From NCBI GenBank assembly GCA_903882875.1, contig CAIRYQ010000059.1, positions 46,438 to 110,437 of the forward strand: a stretch of 64,000 nt of DNA. The letters run 5' to 3'. The notes beneath the pieces are model-generated. The model was not told the origin of the DNA and ran no database searches. It was given only the letters and a program-made list of their open reading frames with translations. The DNA comes from an uncultured Spartobacteria bacterium (GTDB lineage: Bacteria; Verrucomicrobiota; Verrucomicrobiia; Chthoniobacterales; Chthoniobacteraceae). Shown here piece by piece: positions 1 through 7,616 of this stretch (position 1 is the first letter of the stretch; the number at the start of each line of letters is the position of its first letter). The translations under genes were made by a program, and so were the position numbers.

Positions 1-612
1 AGCAGCATCGCGTGCTTCGGCGGCGAAGCGATGCAGGTGCCGAACACCGACCGTACGAAGCTCACGCCGCAGACGACCTACGGAATGACGAAGGCCATCT
101 GCGAACTCATGGTGAACGACCACTCACGCAAGGGCCACTTCGACGGACGCTCCGCACGGCTGCCGACGGTGATCGTGCGGCCCGGAAAACCGAATGCCGC
201 AGCGTCCGGCTGGGCGAGCGGAATGTTCCGCGAACCGCTCAATGGCGAGCCGTGCATGCTGCCCGTTCGCCGCGAGCAATGCCACCCGATGACCGGCTAC
301 CGCACCGTGATCGAGTCACTCATCGCGCTGCATGAAGTCCCTGCCGAACGGCTGCGCGACGATCGCGCCATCGGCCTGCCCGCGCACCGCGTCACTCCTC
401 AGCTCACCGAATCGGTGCTGCGCGAAATTGCAAACGAACGAGGGCTGAAGCTCGGCCCGATCACGGACGCCTTCGATGCGCGCATCCAGGGCATCGTGGA
501 CAACTGGCCGGTCGCGGTGGACGGCGCGCGTGCCATCGCTCTCGGTCTGCCGCAGCCGCCGCCGCTCAAGCAAATCGTCGAGCAATACATCGAGGATTTC
601 GGAAAACGGTGA
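1..612 (+). CDS. NAD-dependent epimerase/dehydratase, D-erythronate dehydrogenase-like (5' end missing)
   Basis: This is the C-terminal part of an extended short-chain dehydrogenase; the frame is open from base 1, so the Rossmann glycine motif lies outside the window. The YGMTK motif (YxxxK, near base 80) holds the catalytic Tyr and Lys. The following VIVRPGKPN stretch and the C-terminal layout resemble D-erythronate dehydrogenase (DenD), which oxidises four-carbon sugar acids at C2. Other extended SDR sugar epimerases remain possible. The gene ends 139 bases before the next start and no partner genes of a tetronate pathway are visible. Confidence 0.75.
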   Translation, partial: SSIACFGGEAMQVPNTDRTKLTPQTTYGMTKAICELMVNDHSRKGHFDGRSARLPTVIVRPGKPNAAASGWASGMFREPLNGEPCMLPVRREQCHPMTGYRTVIESLIALHEVPAERLRDDRAIGLPAHRVTPQLTESVLREIANERGLKLGPITDAFDARIQGIVDNWPVAVDGARAIALGLPQPPPLKQIVEQYIEDFGKR

Positions 613-751
613 CTGCGGTGCGCCGAGTCATCGTGACATTTCAAAAAACCGTCTTATAGCGGGCCGCTATCAGTGCGATGCCGAGCGCCTATTTCCGCTA
701 TTGAGACGGATTGATATCAGTCTTGGCGTGCCACATCCCATCGGCAGACGC

Positions 752-2011
752 ATGAACGACGAATACGACGCGATCCTCATCGGCGGCGGGCCTTCGGGCG
801 CGACCGCGTCGGCGATCCTCGCGGAGTACGGGCACCGCGTACTCGTGCTGGAGCGTGACAAATTTCCGCGCTACCGCGTCGGCGAATCGCTGATCCCGTT
901 CACCTTCGGCCCGCTGGAGCGCATCGGGATGATTCCTAAGATGAAGGCGTCCCGCTTCGTGAAAAAGTACAGCGTGTGCTTTGTCCAGCCGGACGGAAAA
1001 CGATCGCAGCCATTCTATTTTTTCCACCGCTACGACCGCGAGACCGTCGCGCAGACGTGGCAGGTGCTGCGCTCGGAATTTGACGAGATGATGCTCGACA
1101 ATGCGCGCGAGAAAGGCGCGGAGGTGCGCGAGGAGACGACGGTGAACCGGCTGCTGATGGACGGGGATCGTGTGACTGGAGTCGAAGCAACGGATCGCAG
1201 GACTGGCCGCACTTTCGAGGCGCGAGCGCCCATCACGCTCGACTGCTCGGGCAAGGAGGCGTTCGCGCCGAACAAGCTCGGCTGGCGCTTTCCCGATCCA
1301 GAACTGAACAAGATCGCCGTGTGGACTTACTACCGCGGCTCGAAACGCGAGCCGGGGATTGACGAGGGGCAGACGACCGTCGCGATGATTCCCGAGAAGG
1401 GCTGGTTCTGGCACATCCCGCAGCACGACGACATGGTGAGCGTGGGTGTCGTCGCCGACGGAAAATATCTCACGCGCGGCGGCGTGAAGGAGCCGCGCGA
1501 GATTTTCCACCGCGAGGTGGAGGAGAACCTGTGGATCAAGGATCACCTGAGTGTCGGCGAATGCACGGGCGAGTATTTCATCACGAGCGAGTACACGCGC
1601 TACTCGCGCCACTGCGCCTCGCCGGGGCTGCTGCTGCTCGGCGATGCGTTCGCGTTTCTCGATCCGGTCTTCAGCAGCGGCGTCCTGCTCGCACTGAAGT
1701 GCGGCCACCTTGCGGGCGAGGCCGTGCATGAGGGAATCGTGGGCGGCGATCTTTCTCCCGCGCACTTTGCCCCGTACGGAGCCGCGATCCGCGAAGGCAT
1801 CGAGAACATGCGCAAGCTCGTGTATGCGTTCTACGATCCGAAATTTTCCTTCCGCGAAGTCGTGCAGCGCCATCCCGCAGCCGGAGATCAAATCACCGAC
1901 TGCCTCTCCGGCGACGTGAGCAAGGACTATTCGCAGCTCTGGGATTGGATCCGCGAGTTTGTCCCCCTCCCCGATGCGCTGAGTTACGGCGAGCCGCTGA
2001 TCGGAGCGTAG
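752..2011 (+). CDS. FAD-dependent oxidoreductase of the flavin-dependent halogenase family
   Basis: A 419-residue flavoprotein. An N-terminal FAD-binding GGGPSG motif lies at residues 11-16, followed by the family's KFPRYRVGESLIP stretch. Near residue 218 is W-F-W-H-I-P, which fits the WxWxIP signature of flavin-dependent halogenases, and near residue 297 GDAFAFLDPVFSSG fits the second family motif (FxPxSxG-like). These enzymes use FADH2 and O2 to form HOCl or a related oxidant for aromatic halogenation, but many genomic members lack a proven halogenase role. The open frame extends upstream to 476; the ATG at 752 was chosen because the halogenase N-terminus begins there. No flavin reductase or biosynthetic cluster is adjacent, so the substrate is unknown. 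Confidence 0.8.
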   Translation: MNDEYDAILIGGGPSGATASAILAEYGHRVLVLERDKFPRYRVGESLIPFTFGPLERIGMIPKMKASRFVKKYSVCFVQPDGKRSQPFYFFHRYDRETVAQTWQVLRSEFDEMMLDNAREKGAEVREETTVNRLLMDGDRVTGVEATDRRTGRTFEARAPITLDCSGKEAFAPNKLGWRFPDPELNKIAVWTYYRGSKREPGIDEGQTTVAMIPEKGWFWHIPQHDDMVSVGVVADGKYLTRGGVKEPREIFHREVEENLWIKDHLSVGECTGEYFITSEYTRYSRHCASPGLLLLGDAFAFLDPVFSSGVLLALKCGHLAGEAVHEGIVGGDLSPAHFAPYGAAIREGIENMRKLVYAFYDPKFSFREVVQRHPAAGDQITDCLSGDVSKDYSQLWDWIREFVPLPDALSYGEPLIGA

Positions 2012-2014
2012 CCG

Positions 2015-2485
2015 CTACTTGTTGCGGCGCTTATTGAAGTCCGACATCGCGCGATCCGCCTCGCGCTTTTCCACGCGGGTCTTGATGTCCTGGCGCTTGT
2101 CGTGCGCGAGCTTCCCCTTGCCCACACCCAGTTCCACCTTCACACGCGAGTCCTTCCAATAGAGCCGCAGCGCGATCAGCGCGTGCCCTTCCACCTGCAC
2201 TTTGCCGAAGAGCTTCTCGATCTCCTGACGGTGCATGAGGAGCTTGCGCACCTGCTTCGGCTCATGCTGCGTGTGGCTCGCCTTCGCATACGCCTGAATG
2301 TCGAGATCATACAGCCACACCTCCCCTTTTTCGATCTTCGCGAAGGCATTCCCCACGTTTGCGAATCCCGCGCGGATGGACTTCACCTCGGTGCCTTTCA
2401 AGACAATGCCCGCCTCGTAGCGAGCGAGGATGTGATAATCACGCAGCGCCTTGCGGTTGACCGAAATGTCGCCACCCGTGCCCAT
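2015..2485 (-). CDS. smpB: SsrA-binding protein SmpB
   Basis: A 156-residue protein of normal SmpB length. It starts with the family pattern ISVNRKALRDYHI, contains GTEVKSIRAG and the SHTQHEPKQVRKLLMH block, and ends in the basic tail rich in Lys and Arg that enters the ribosomal mRNA channel. SmpB binds tmRNA and delivers it to stalled ribosomes for trans-translation. It lies on the minus strand just upstream of the end of the convergent flavoprotein gene (3-base gap) and 35 bases downstream of rpoZ, so rpoZ-smpB may be co-transcribed. The tmRNA gene itself is not in this window. Confidence 0.97.
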   Translation of the reverse strand: MGTGGDISVNRKALRDYHILARYEAGIVLKGTEVKSIRAGFANVGNAFAKIEKGEVWLYDLDIQAYAKASHTQHEPKQVRKLLMHRQEIEKLFGKVQVEGHALIALRLYWKDSRVKVELGVGKGKLAHDKRQDIKTRVEKREADRAMSDFNKRRNK

Positions 2486-2520
2486 GCTTCAATGCTGACC
2501 GCCCGTGTTCCGGGCCGGCG

Positions 2521-2736
2521 CTATTCCTTTTCCTCAACCACCGGCTTCAGTTCGTAACTGAGCTTGCCGTCAATGATCTCCTGAAGGGCGATGTCCGCAA
2601 AGCCCATCTTTGGCGTGGTCTCGATCATCGGGCGGTGCCCGGCAGTAAGCTGTCGGACCCGCTTCGAGACCATGTTCACCAGAAAGGGAACATTTTGAAT
2701 CTTCTTTGCGGCTTCATCTACAAGGTGGCTGAGCAT
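2521..2736 (-). CDS. rpoZ: DNA-directed RNA polymerase omega subunit
   Basis: A 71-residue protein with the omega subunit layout: an N-terminal helix (LVDEAAKKIQNVPFLVNMVSKRVRQL), a short G-R-P segment, then the helix FADIALQEIIDGKL followed by an acidic tail. Omega binds the beta' subunit and aids RNA polymerase assembly. It is slightly shorter than the E. coli protein, which is usual in this phylum. It precedes smpB on the same strand by 35 bases. Confidence 0.9.
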   Translation of the reverse strand: MLSHLVDEAAKKIQNVPFLVNMVSKRVRQLTAGHRPMIETTPKMGFADIALQEIIDGKLSYELKPVVEEKE

Positions 2737-2948
2737 ATTCGGTGGTGTGAGGCGGTTTCCCCTGTGAAAAAAGGGAGCGGAGGATGGAGGGGATGCACGG
2801 GCTTGTCAACGGGTGATTCCACGCAATTCGCGCGGCACGAACGGTGAATCCACTGCGGCGACGACGAAAGCCGCGCAACGCCCGTCCCTGCGATTCCTTG
2901 CGAAACTGCTTGGCAGACGCACGGGGAGCGTGTGTGTTCCGCGATCCT

Positions 2949-3050
2949 ATGGGACACTGCAAAGGCAAAGACAACGTGAAGAAGCGCGCCGTGCGCCGCA
3001 AAAAAACCGAACGCCTCGCTCTCGCAAAGAGCCAGGCTGCGGCAAAGTAG
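2949..3050 (+). CDS. Small highly basic protein (33 aa), unknown function
   Basis: A 33-residue open frame beginning MGHCKGKDNVKKR; 13 of the 33 residues are Lys or Arg and it ends in an Ala-rich tail. It is followed 29 bases later by a strong intrinsic terminator, which supports it being a real transcribed unit. The composition suggests a nucleic-acid or ribosome-binding peptide, but that is inference. No clear Shine-Dalgarno site precedes the ATG. An upstream in-frame ATG at 2844 would give 68 residues, but the extra part is unremarkable and Arg-rich by composition. Confidence 0.55.
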   Translation: MGHCKGKDNVKKRAVRRKKTERLALAKSQAAAK

Positions 3051-3079
3051 CGCAACGCGCTTCCGCAGAAAAAATGACA

Positions 3080-3112
3080 GGCCTCGGGACTCGTTCCGAG
3101 GCCTTGTTTTTC
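3080..3112 (+). terminator. Intrinsic terminator after the small basic gene
   Basis: A perfect 8-bp GC-rich stem (GGCCTCGG at 3080-3087 with CCGAGGCC at 3096-3103), an 8-base loop and the T-rich tail TTGTTTTT. It is oriented for plus-strand transcription and ends the unit holding the 33-residue protein. Confidence 0.85.
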
Positions 3113-3272
3113 GTACTGAGCTGAAGTGCGGAGCGGTTCCGCACGCTTGGAGAGAAGGCAGTCGCATCCGAGATCTCTGCGACATACGGCACCCGCAGAA
3201 GCCTCCATTAGCGTTCGGATCGGATTTGAAAACAGGATGCGCTTCCGTCTCGCGTCGTGTAATCACACCCGC

Positions 3273-4487
3273 ATGAACATGCCCGCACGCCTGCTCGCCC
3301 TCGCCGTCCTCGTCTCCTCGCGCGCAGCGGCCGGCGACTGGCCGCACTACCGCGGCCCTGCGCTGAACGGCTCCACACAGGAGTCCGCCGGCATATTTCC
3401 CGTCGGCGGGCCGCGCGAGCTGTGGCGCGTGCAGCTCGGCACGGGGCTGAGCAGCGTCACCGTCGCGGATGGCCGCGTATTTTCCGCCGGCTATCAGGGC
3501 GGCAAGGAAGTCCTGCAATGCCTCAGCGCCACGAACGGACGCGTGCTGTGGACGCATTCGTGGACGGCGAAGCTTGGCAACTATCTTTTCGAAGGCGGCC
3601 CGCGCGCCACGCCCACGCTCGACGGCAACCGCGTGTACATGCTCGGTGCGGACGGCCATGTTGCATGCGTCTCCTCCGCAAACGGAAAACCGATCTGGGA
3701 GAAAAATCTCGTCAGCGATTTCGGCGGACGCCGACCCGAGTGGGGTTTCAGCGGCTCACCGACGATCGAGGGAAAAAATGTGATCCTCGACTGCGGCGGC
3801 AAGGGTTCAAGCACCGTCGCGCTGAACAAGCTCACCGGCGACATCGCGTGGAAATCCGGCGACGACGAGGCCGGCTATGGCAGCCCAGTCATCGCAACAC
3901 TAGGCGGCGTGCGTCGTGTGCTCATTTTGAAAGCCGACGCGCTCGTCTCACTCGACACCACGACGGGCACGGAGGCCGCGCGCTTCGACTGGAAGACCTC
4001 GTGGAAAGTGAACGCCGCCACGCCGCTGCTCGTCGGCACGCGCGTCGTTGTCTCGTCGGCGTACAATCACGGCGCGGGCGCGTTTGATTTCGGCGGCGGC
4101 AAGCCCACGCAAGCATGGTTCACGAAAGCCATGCACGCGCATTTCAACTCGCCCGTCGCGTACGGCGGCTTCGTCTTCGGCATGGACGGCGAGGCCGGCA
4201 AACGCCGCGCCGCACTCGTCTGCCTCGACCTCGCGAACGGCGACGAGAAGTGGCGCGCGAAGGAAGTGAACAACGGCTCGCTGATCGTCGCGGGCGACAA
4301 GCTGATCATCGTCACCGAAGGCGGCGAACTCGTCATCGCCGCCGCATCCGGCACGGGCTACAAGGAATTCGCGCGGAAAAAAATCCTCAGCGGCCGCTGC
4401 TGGGTGCAGCCCGCGCTCTCGGGCGGAAAACTCTTTTGCAAGAACAACGCCGGCGAACTCGTCGCGCTCGACCTCGGCGGAAAGTAG
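3273..4487 (+). CDS. Secreted PQQ-like beta-propeller protein (BamB/quinoprotein family)
   Basis: A 404-residue protein with an N-terminal signal peptide (cleavage probably after the Ala-rich stretch near residue 20) and repeated blade motifs of the PQQ-binding-like propeller: FSAGYQGGKEVLQCLSATNGRVLWTH, ALNKLTGDIAWKS, VCLDLANGDEKWRA. The start DWPHYRGP is typical of secreted verrucomicrobial and planctomycetal PQQ-repeat proteins. Whether it binds PQQ as an enzyme or acts as a scaffold cannot be told; no CxxCH haem motif is present. The ATG at 3273 was chosen over upstream in-frame codons because it places the signal peptide at the N-terminus. Confidence 0.85.
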   Translation: MNMPARLLALAVLVSSRAAAGDWPHYRGPALNGSTQESAGIFPVGGPRELWRVQLGTGLSSVTVADGRVFSAGYQGGKEVLQCLSATNGRVLWTHSWTAKLGNYLFEGGPRATPTLDGNRVYMLGADGHVACVSSANGKPIWEKNLVSDFGGRRPEWGFSGSPTIEGKNVILDCGGKGSSTVALNKLTGDIAWKSGDDEAGYGSPVIATLGGVRRVLILKADALVSLDTTTGTEAARFDWKTSWKVNAATPLLVGTRVVVSSAYNHGAGAFDFGGGKPTQAWFTKAMHAHFNSPVAYGGFVFGMDGEAGKRRAALVCLDLANGDEKWRAKEVNNGSLIVAGDKLIIVTEGGELVIAAASGTGYKEFARKKILSGRCWVQPALSGGKLFCKNNAGELVALDLGGK

Positions 4488-4505
4488 CGGCGGAACGGAC
4501 GGGAC

Positions 4506-5126
4506 TCAGACCACCGGCCACGCGTCGTGCTGCACGATCAGCTTCAGCGCACGCGCGAGCAGCGATTTTCCCGGCTCCATGCGATGCCACGGCGACGCTC
4601 CGCTCGGGTGCGGCAGCGGGATCACGTCAAACTCGTGGCCGTGCCGCTTCACTCGGAATTTTTTCCCTATTACGTCGGTGAGCTTTTCAAATTCGACGAG
4701 TTGCAGGATCGCGAGCTTGCCGATCGGCAGCACGAGTGCGGGGCGCAGGATTTCGATCTCGTCCGCGAGCCAGTGCGAACACATCTCGATCTCGCCGGGG
4801 TCGGGCACGCGGTCGCCACCAGCCTTCGTCTTTCCGGGAAAGCAGCGGCACACCGCGGCCATGTAGATGCGTTCGCGGAAGTCCGCCTCGCTCCATCCGC
4901 ACGCGGCAGTGAACCAGCCGTAGAGCGTCTTTCCCGCAGTCCATGCGAATGGCCGCCCAAGCACCGGCTCCTTCACTCCGGGCGCCTGCCCCACACTCAT
5001 CACGCGCGACACGATCGCGCCTCCGCTCACCGCGGGCCGGTGCATTTTCGGGCACAGCGTGCAGGCGCGGAGTTTCGTGACGAGCGCGTCGAGGCGCTTT
5101 GCAATGTCAGCCTGCGATCTCGCCAT
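4506..5126 (-). CDS. Uracil-DNA glycosylase superfamily protein, iron-sulphur type
   Basis: A 206-residue protein of the family 4/5 uracil-DNA glycosylase type, which excises uracil from DNA. C22 and C25 (CTLC), C93/C95 and C116 fit the four-Cys [4Fe-4S] pattern. The GQAPG motif (46-50) matches the catalytic GxAPG loop and PHPSG (172-176) the uracil-recognition His loop. The start at 5126 overlaps the 3' end of fmt by 20 bases, indicating translational coupling; the frame extends upstream to 5267 but that part lies inside fmt. It is the last gene of the adk-fmt-udg minus-strand run. Confidence 0.85.
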   Translation of the reverse strand: MARSQADIAKRLDALVTKLRACTLCPKMHRPAVSGGAIVSRVMSVGQAPGVKEPVLGRPFAWTAGKTLYGWFTAACGWSEADFRERIYMAAVCRCFPGKTKAGGDRVPDPGEIEMCSHWLADEIEILRPALVLPIGKLAILQLVEFEKLTDVIGKKFRVKRHGHEFDVIPLPHPSGASPWHRMEPGKSLLARALKLIVQHDAWPVV

Positions 5127-6033
5127 CGGTGATTGGGTTTCCACGGAGAAATTCACGCGCGTCCATGCGTTTCTTGCCCTCGAGCTGCACGTCCGTCGCG
5201 AGCACACAGCCGTCGCCTGTGCCGATGAGCAGTCCATCCTCACGCGTCCGCAGCAGGCCCGGCGCAAGCACCGGTTCGGCGAACGGCGTCGCGGAGAAAA
5301 TCTTCAGCCGCCTGCCGCCGAATCCCGTCGTCGCGGCGGGCCAGGGATTCATCGCGCGCACTTTTCTTGCGACCGTTTCGCGGCCTGCGAAAAAATCGAG
5401 CTGACCGTGTTCACGCGTGAGCTTGCCCGCGTAGGTCACGCTCTCTCCTGGCTGCGGCGTGCGTGGCGCGCAGCCTTGGCGCAGCAGCGCCACGGCGTCC
5501 GCAAGTGCAAGCGGCGCGAGTTCGGCGAGGCGGTCGTGCAGCGTGCCGCCGGTCTCGTCGGGCGCGATGGTGATTTCGCGCATGAGCAGCACGTCGCCGG
5601 TGTCGAGGCCCTCGTCCATGAACATCACCGCCACGCCCGTCTTTTCATCACCCGCCCCGATCGCCGCCTGGATCGGGGCCGCGCCGCGCCAGCGTGGGAG
5701 CAACGACGCATGCAAATTCAAGCACGCGAGCTTCGCCGCATCGAGCACACCCTTTGGCAAGATCTGCCCATAGGCCATTACCACGATCAGATCCGCGCCG
5801 AGCGCCTGCACTTCGGCGACGGATTCCGGCACGCGCATCTTCACCGGCTGCAACACGCGCACTCCGCGTTCGAGCGCGATCTTCTTGATCTCCGGCGGCT
5901 GGATTTCCTGATGCCGCCCCACCGGCTTGTCAGGCTGTGTGACGAGCGCGACGACCTCGGTGCCCGGCGCAGCAAGCAGCCACCGGAAACTCGGGATCCC
6001 GATGTCGCCTGTTCCGAAAAAAGCGACGCGCAT
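5107..6033 (-). CDS. fmt: Methionyl-tRNA formyltransferase
   Basis: A 308-residue protein of standard length. It has the formyltransferase catalytic triad at the same numbering as the E. coli enzyme: N106 and H108 in NLHASLLPRWRG and D144 in GLDTGD. The C-terminal OB-like domain follows from about residue 205. It formylates initiator Met-tRNA using 10-formyl-THF. It sits 6 bases downstream of the adenylate-kinase-like gene and overlaps the glycosylase gene, so the three probably form one operon. The peptide deformylase gene commonly paired with fmt is absent here. Confidence 0.97.
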   Translation of the reverse strand: MRVAFFGTGDIGIPSFRWLLAAPGTEVVALVTQPDKPVGRHQEIQPPEIKKIALERGVRVLQPVKMRVPESVAEVQALGADLIVVMAYGQILPKGVLDAAKLACLNLHASLLPRWRGAAPIQAAIGAGDEKTGVAVMFMDEGLDTGDVLLMREITIAPDETGGTLHDRLAELAPLALADAVALLRQGCAPRTPQPGESVTYAGKLTREHGQLDFFAGRETVARKVRAMNPWPAATTGFGGRRLKIFSATPFAEPVLAPGLLRTREDGLLIGTGDGCVLATDVQLEGKKRMDAREFLRGNPITDGEIAG

Positions 6034-6039
6034 CGCCGC

Positions 6040-6624
6040 TCAGTTGTCCTCGCAGATCGCGCCGACGATCTCCTTCACCACGCAGATCGGCGCGACGAGG
6101 GCGTTGATGTTTTTCACTCTTTTCTCCCCGTAAAAATCGAGCAGCGGCTTGCTCTCGGCCTCGTAGGTCACGAGGCGGCGGCGGATCGTCTCCTCGTTCG
6201 CGTCGTCGAAACGGTTCTCCTTCAGCGCGCGCTTGCGGATGCGTGTGACGAGCTGCTCGCGGTCCGGGCACGAGAGGTGGAAGACGCGACGCACATCAAT
6301 CATGTCGCGCATGATTTCCGCCTGTCGCTGGTTGCGCGGCACGCCGTCGAGCACGAGCGCATCAATGTCCGGCTTGAACGCGTGGATGCCGACGAGATGC
6401 CCGATGTGCGCGCGCAGCAGCTCCATCGTGATTTCATCCGGTACGAGCTGCCCACGGCTCGAATAATCAATAAATTTCTGCCCGATGGCCGTGCGCGTAT
6501 CGAGCGCGCGGAAGACATCGCCCATCGAGAGATGGAAAAAGCGCGGGATGTTCCCGAGGATTTTGCCTTGGGTGCCTTTGCCGCTCCCTGGAGCGCCGAG
6601 CAGGAGGTATGTGCGGTATTGCAT
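6040..6624 (-). CDS. Adenylate kinase family nucleoside monophosphate kinase
   Basis: A 194-residue P-loop kinase. The Walker A motif GAPGSGKGT is at residues 10-18, and DGVPRNQRQ (93-101) takes the place of the usual DGFPR. The LID region is short (TRIRKRALKENRFDDANEETIRRR) and lacks the four Cys zinc site. It phosphorylates AMP or a related NMP. The divergence from canonical Adk (Val for Phe in DGFPR) suggests it may be a second, specialised kinase rather than the essential Adk. It is the first gene of the adk-like/fmt/udg run. Confidence 0.85.
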   Translation of the reverse strand: MQYRTYLLLGAPGSGKGTQGKILGNIPRFFHLSMGDVFRALDTRTAIGQKFIDYSSRGQLVPDEITMELLRAHIGHLVGIHAFKPDIDALVLDGVPRNQRQAEIMRDMIDVRRVFHLSCPDREQLVTRIRKRALKENRFDDANEETIRRRLVTYEAESKPLLDFYGEKRVKNINALVAPICVVKEIVGAICEDN

Positions 6625-6822
6625 GGGAAAAGCCGCGCATCATCCGTGCAAAACGGCTTCCGGCAAGCCTTGCTTCGCGGCAGAACGAAATCCGATCCTG
6701 TCCCCTTCCCTTCACCGGCCACGGGCTGTCCGTGGATCCCGCACTGCGGTGACGGCCCGGATGCGCGTTTGCCGGCTGTTCGACAAAGCAAAGGCGCATC
6801 ACTAATCTGGGGTCTTACGACC

Positions 6823-7614
6823 ATGGAAATCATCATCCAGCCCACGCCCGAAGCCGGCAGCATCATCGCGGCGCGCATCATCGCGAAACTCGTGCGCACG
6901 AAGCCGGACTGCGTGCTCGGGCTCGCGACGGGCAGCACACCGCTCGCGACCTACCGCGAACTCGCGCGGATACACCGCGAGGGCGTGCTCGATTTTTCAA
7001 AGGTCACCACGTTTAACCTCGACGAATACGTGGGCCTGCCGCCGGGACATTCGCAGAGCTACCATGCGTTCATGGACGAGCACTTTTTCCGGCATGTGAA
7101 TGTGCCGCGCTCACGCATCCACATCCCGGATGGAATGGCGCGTGACATTCCCGCGGAGTGCGCGCGCTACGAGGCGGCGATTGTCGCAGCGGGCGGGATT
7201 GATTTGCAGTTGCTCGGCATCGGCACCGATGGGCACATCGGCTTCAACGAGCCTTCGTCCTCGCTAGCATCGCGCACGCGCATCAAGACGCTCACCGAGC
7301 GCACGCGTGCGGACAATGCGCGATTCTTCGGCGGCGATCTCGACCAGGTGCCGTTTCACTGCATCACGATGGGCGTCGGCAGCATCATGGCCGCGCGTGA
7401 AGTGCTCATGCTCGCATTCGGCGCGAACAAGGCGGACGCCGTCGCCGCCGCAGTCGAGGGACCGATCGCCGCGATGAATCCCGCGAGCGTACTGCAAATG
7501 CACGCGGTCGCGAAGTGCATCGTGGACGAGCCCGCCGCAGGAAAGCTCACGCGGCGCGACTACTATCGCTGGGTCTTCGAGCACAAGCCCGGCTGGCAAA
7601 AAATCGGCGGCTGA
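6823..7614 (+). CDS. nagB: Glucosamine-6-phosphate deaminase
   Basis: A 263-residue protein of usual NagB length. LATGSTP (35-41) binds the phosphate; D67 in NLDEYVG is the proton-transfer Asp; GTDGHIGFNEP (135-145) holds the D136, H138 and E143 active-site residues. It converts glucosamine-6-phosphate to fructose-6-phosphate and ammonia. The GTDGHIGFNEP block separates it from 6-phosphogluconolactonase. It stands alone on the plus strand with no nagA or transporter nearby. A 198-base spacer upstream shows no further gene. Confidence 0.96.
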   Translation: MEIIIQPTPEAGSIIAARIIAKLVRTKPDCVLGLATGSTPLATYRELARIHREGVLDFSKVTTFNLDEYVGLPPGHSQSYHAFMDEHFFRHVNVPRSRIHIPDGMARDIPAECARYEAAIVAAGGIDLQLLGIGTDGHIGFNEPSSSLASRTRIKTLTERTRADNARFFGGDLDQVPFHCITMGVGSIMAAREVLMLAFGANKADAVAAAVEGPIAAMNPASVLQMHAVAKCIVDEPAAGKLTRRDYYRWVFEHKPGWQKIGG

Positions 7615-7616
7615 AA

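Noticed and set aside
5059..6822. The long in-frame extension upstream of nagB
   Set aside because: It runs antisense over fmt and the adenylate-kinase-like gene; the NagB family start is at 6823.
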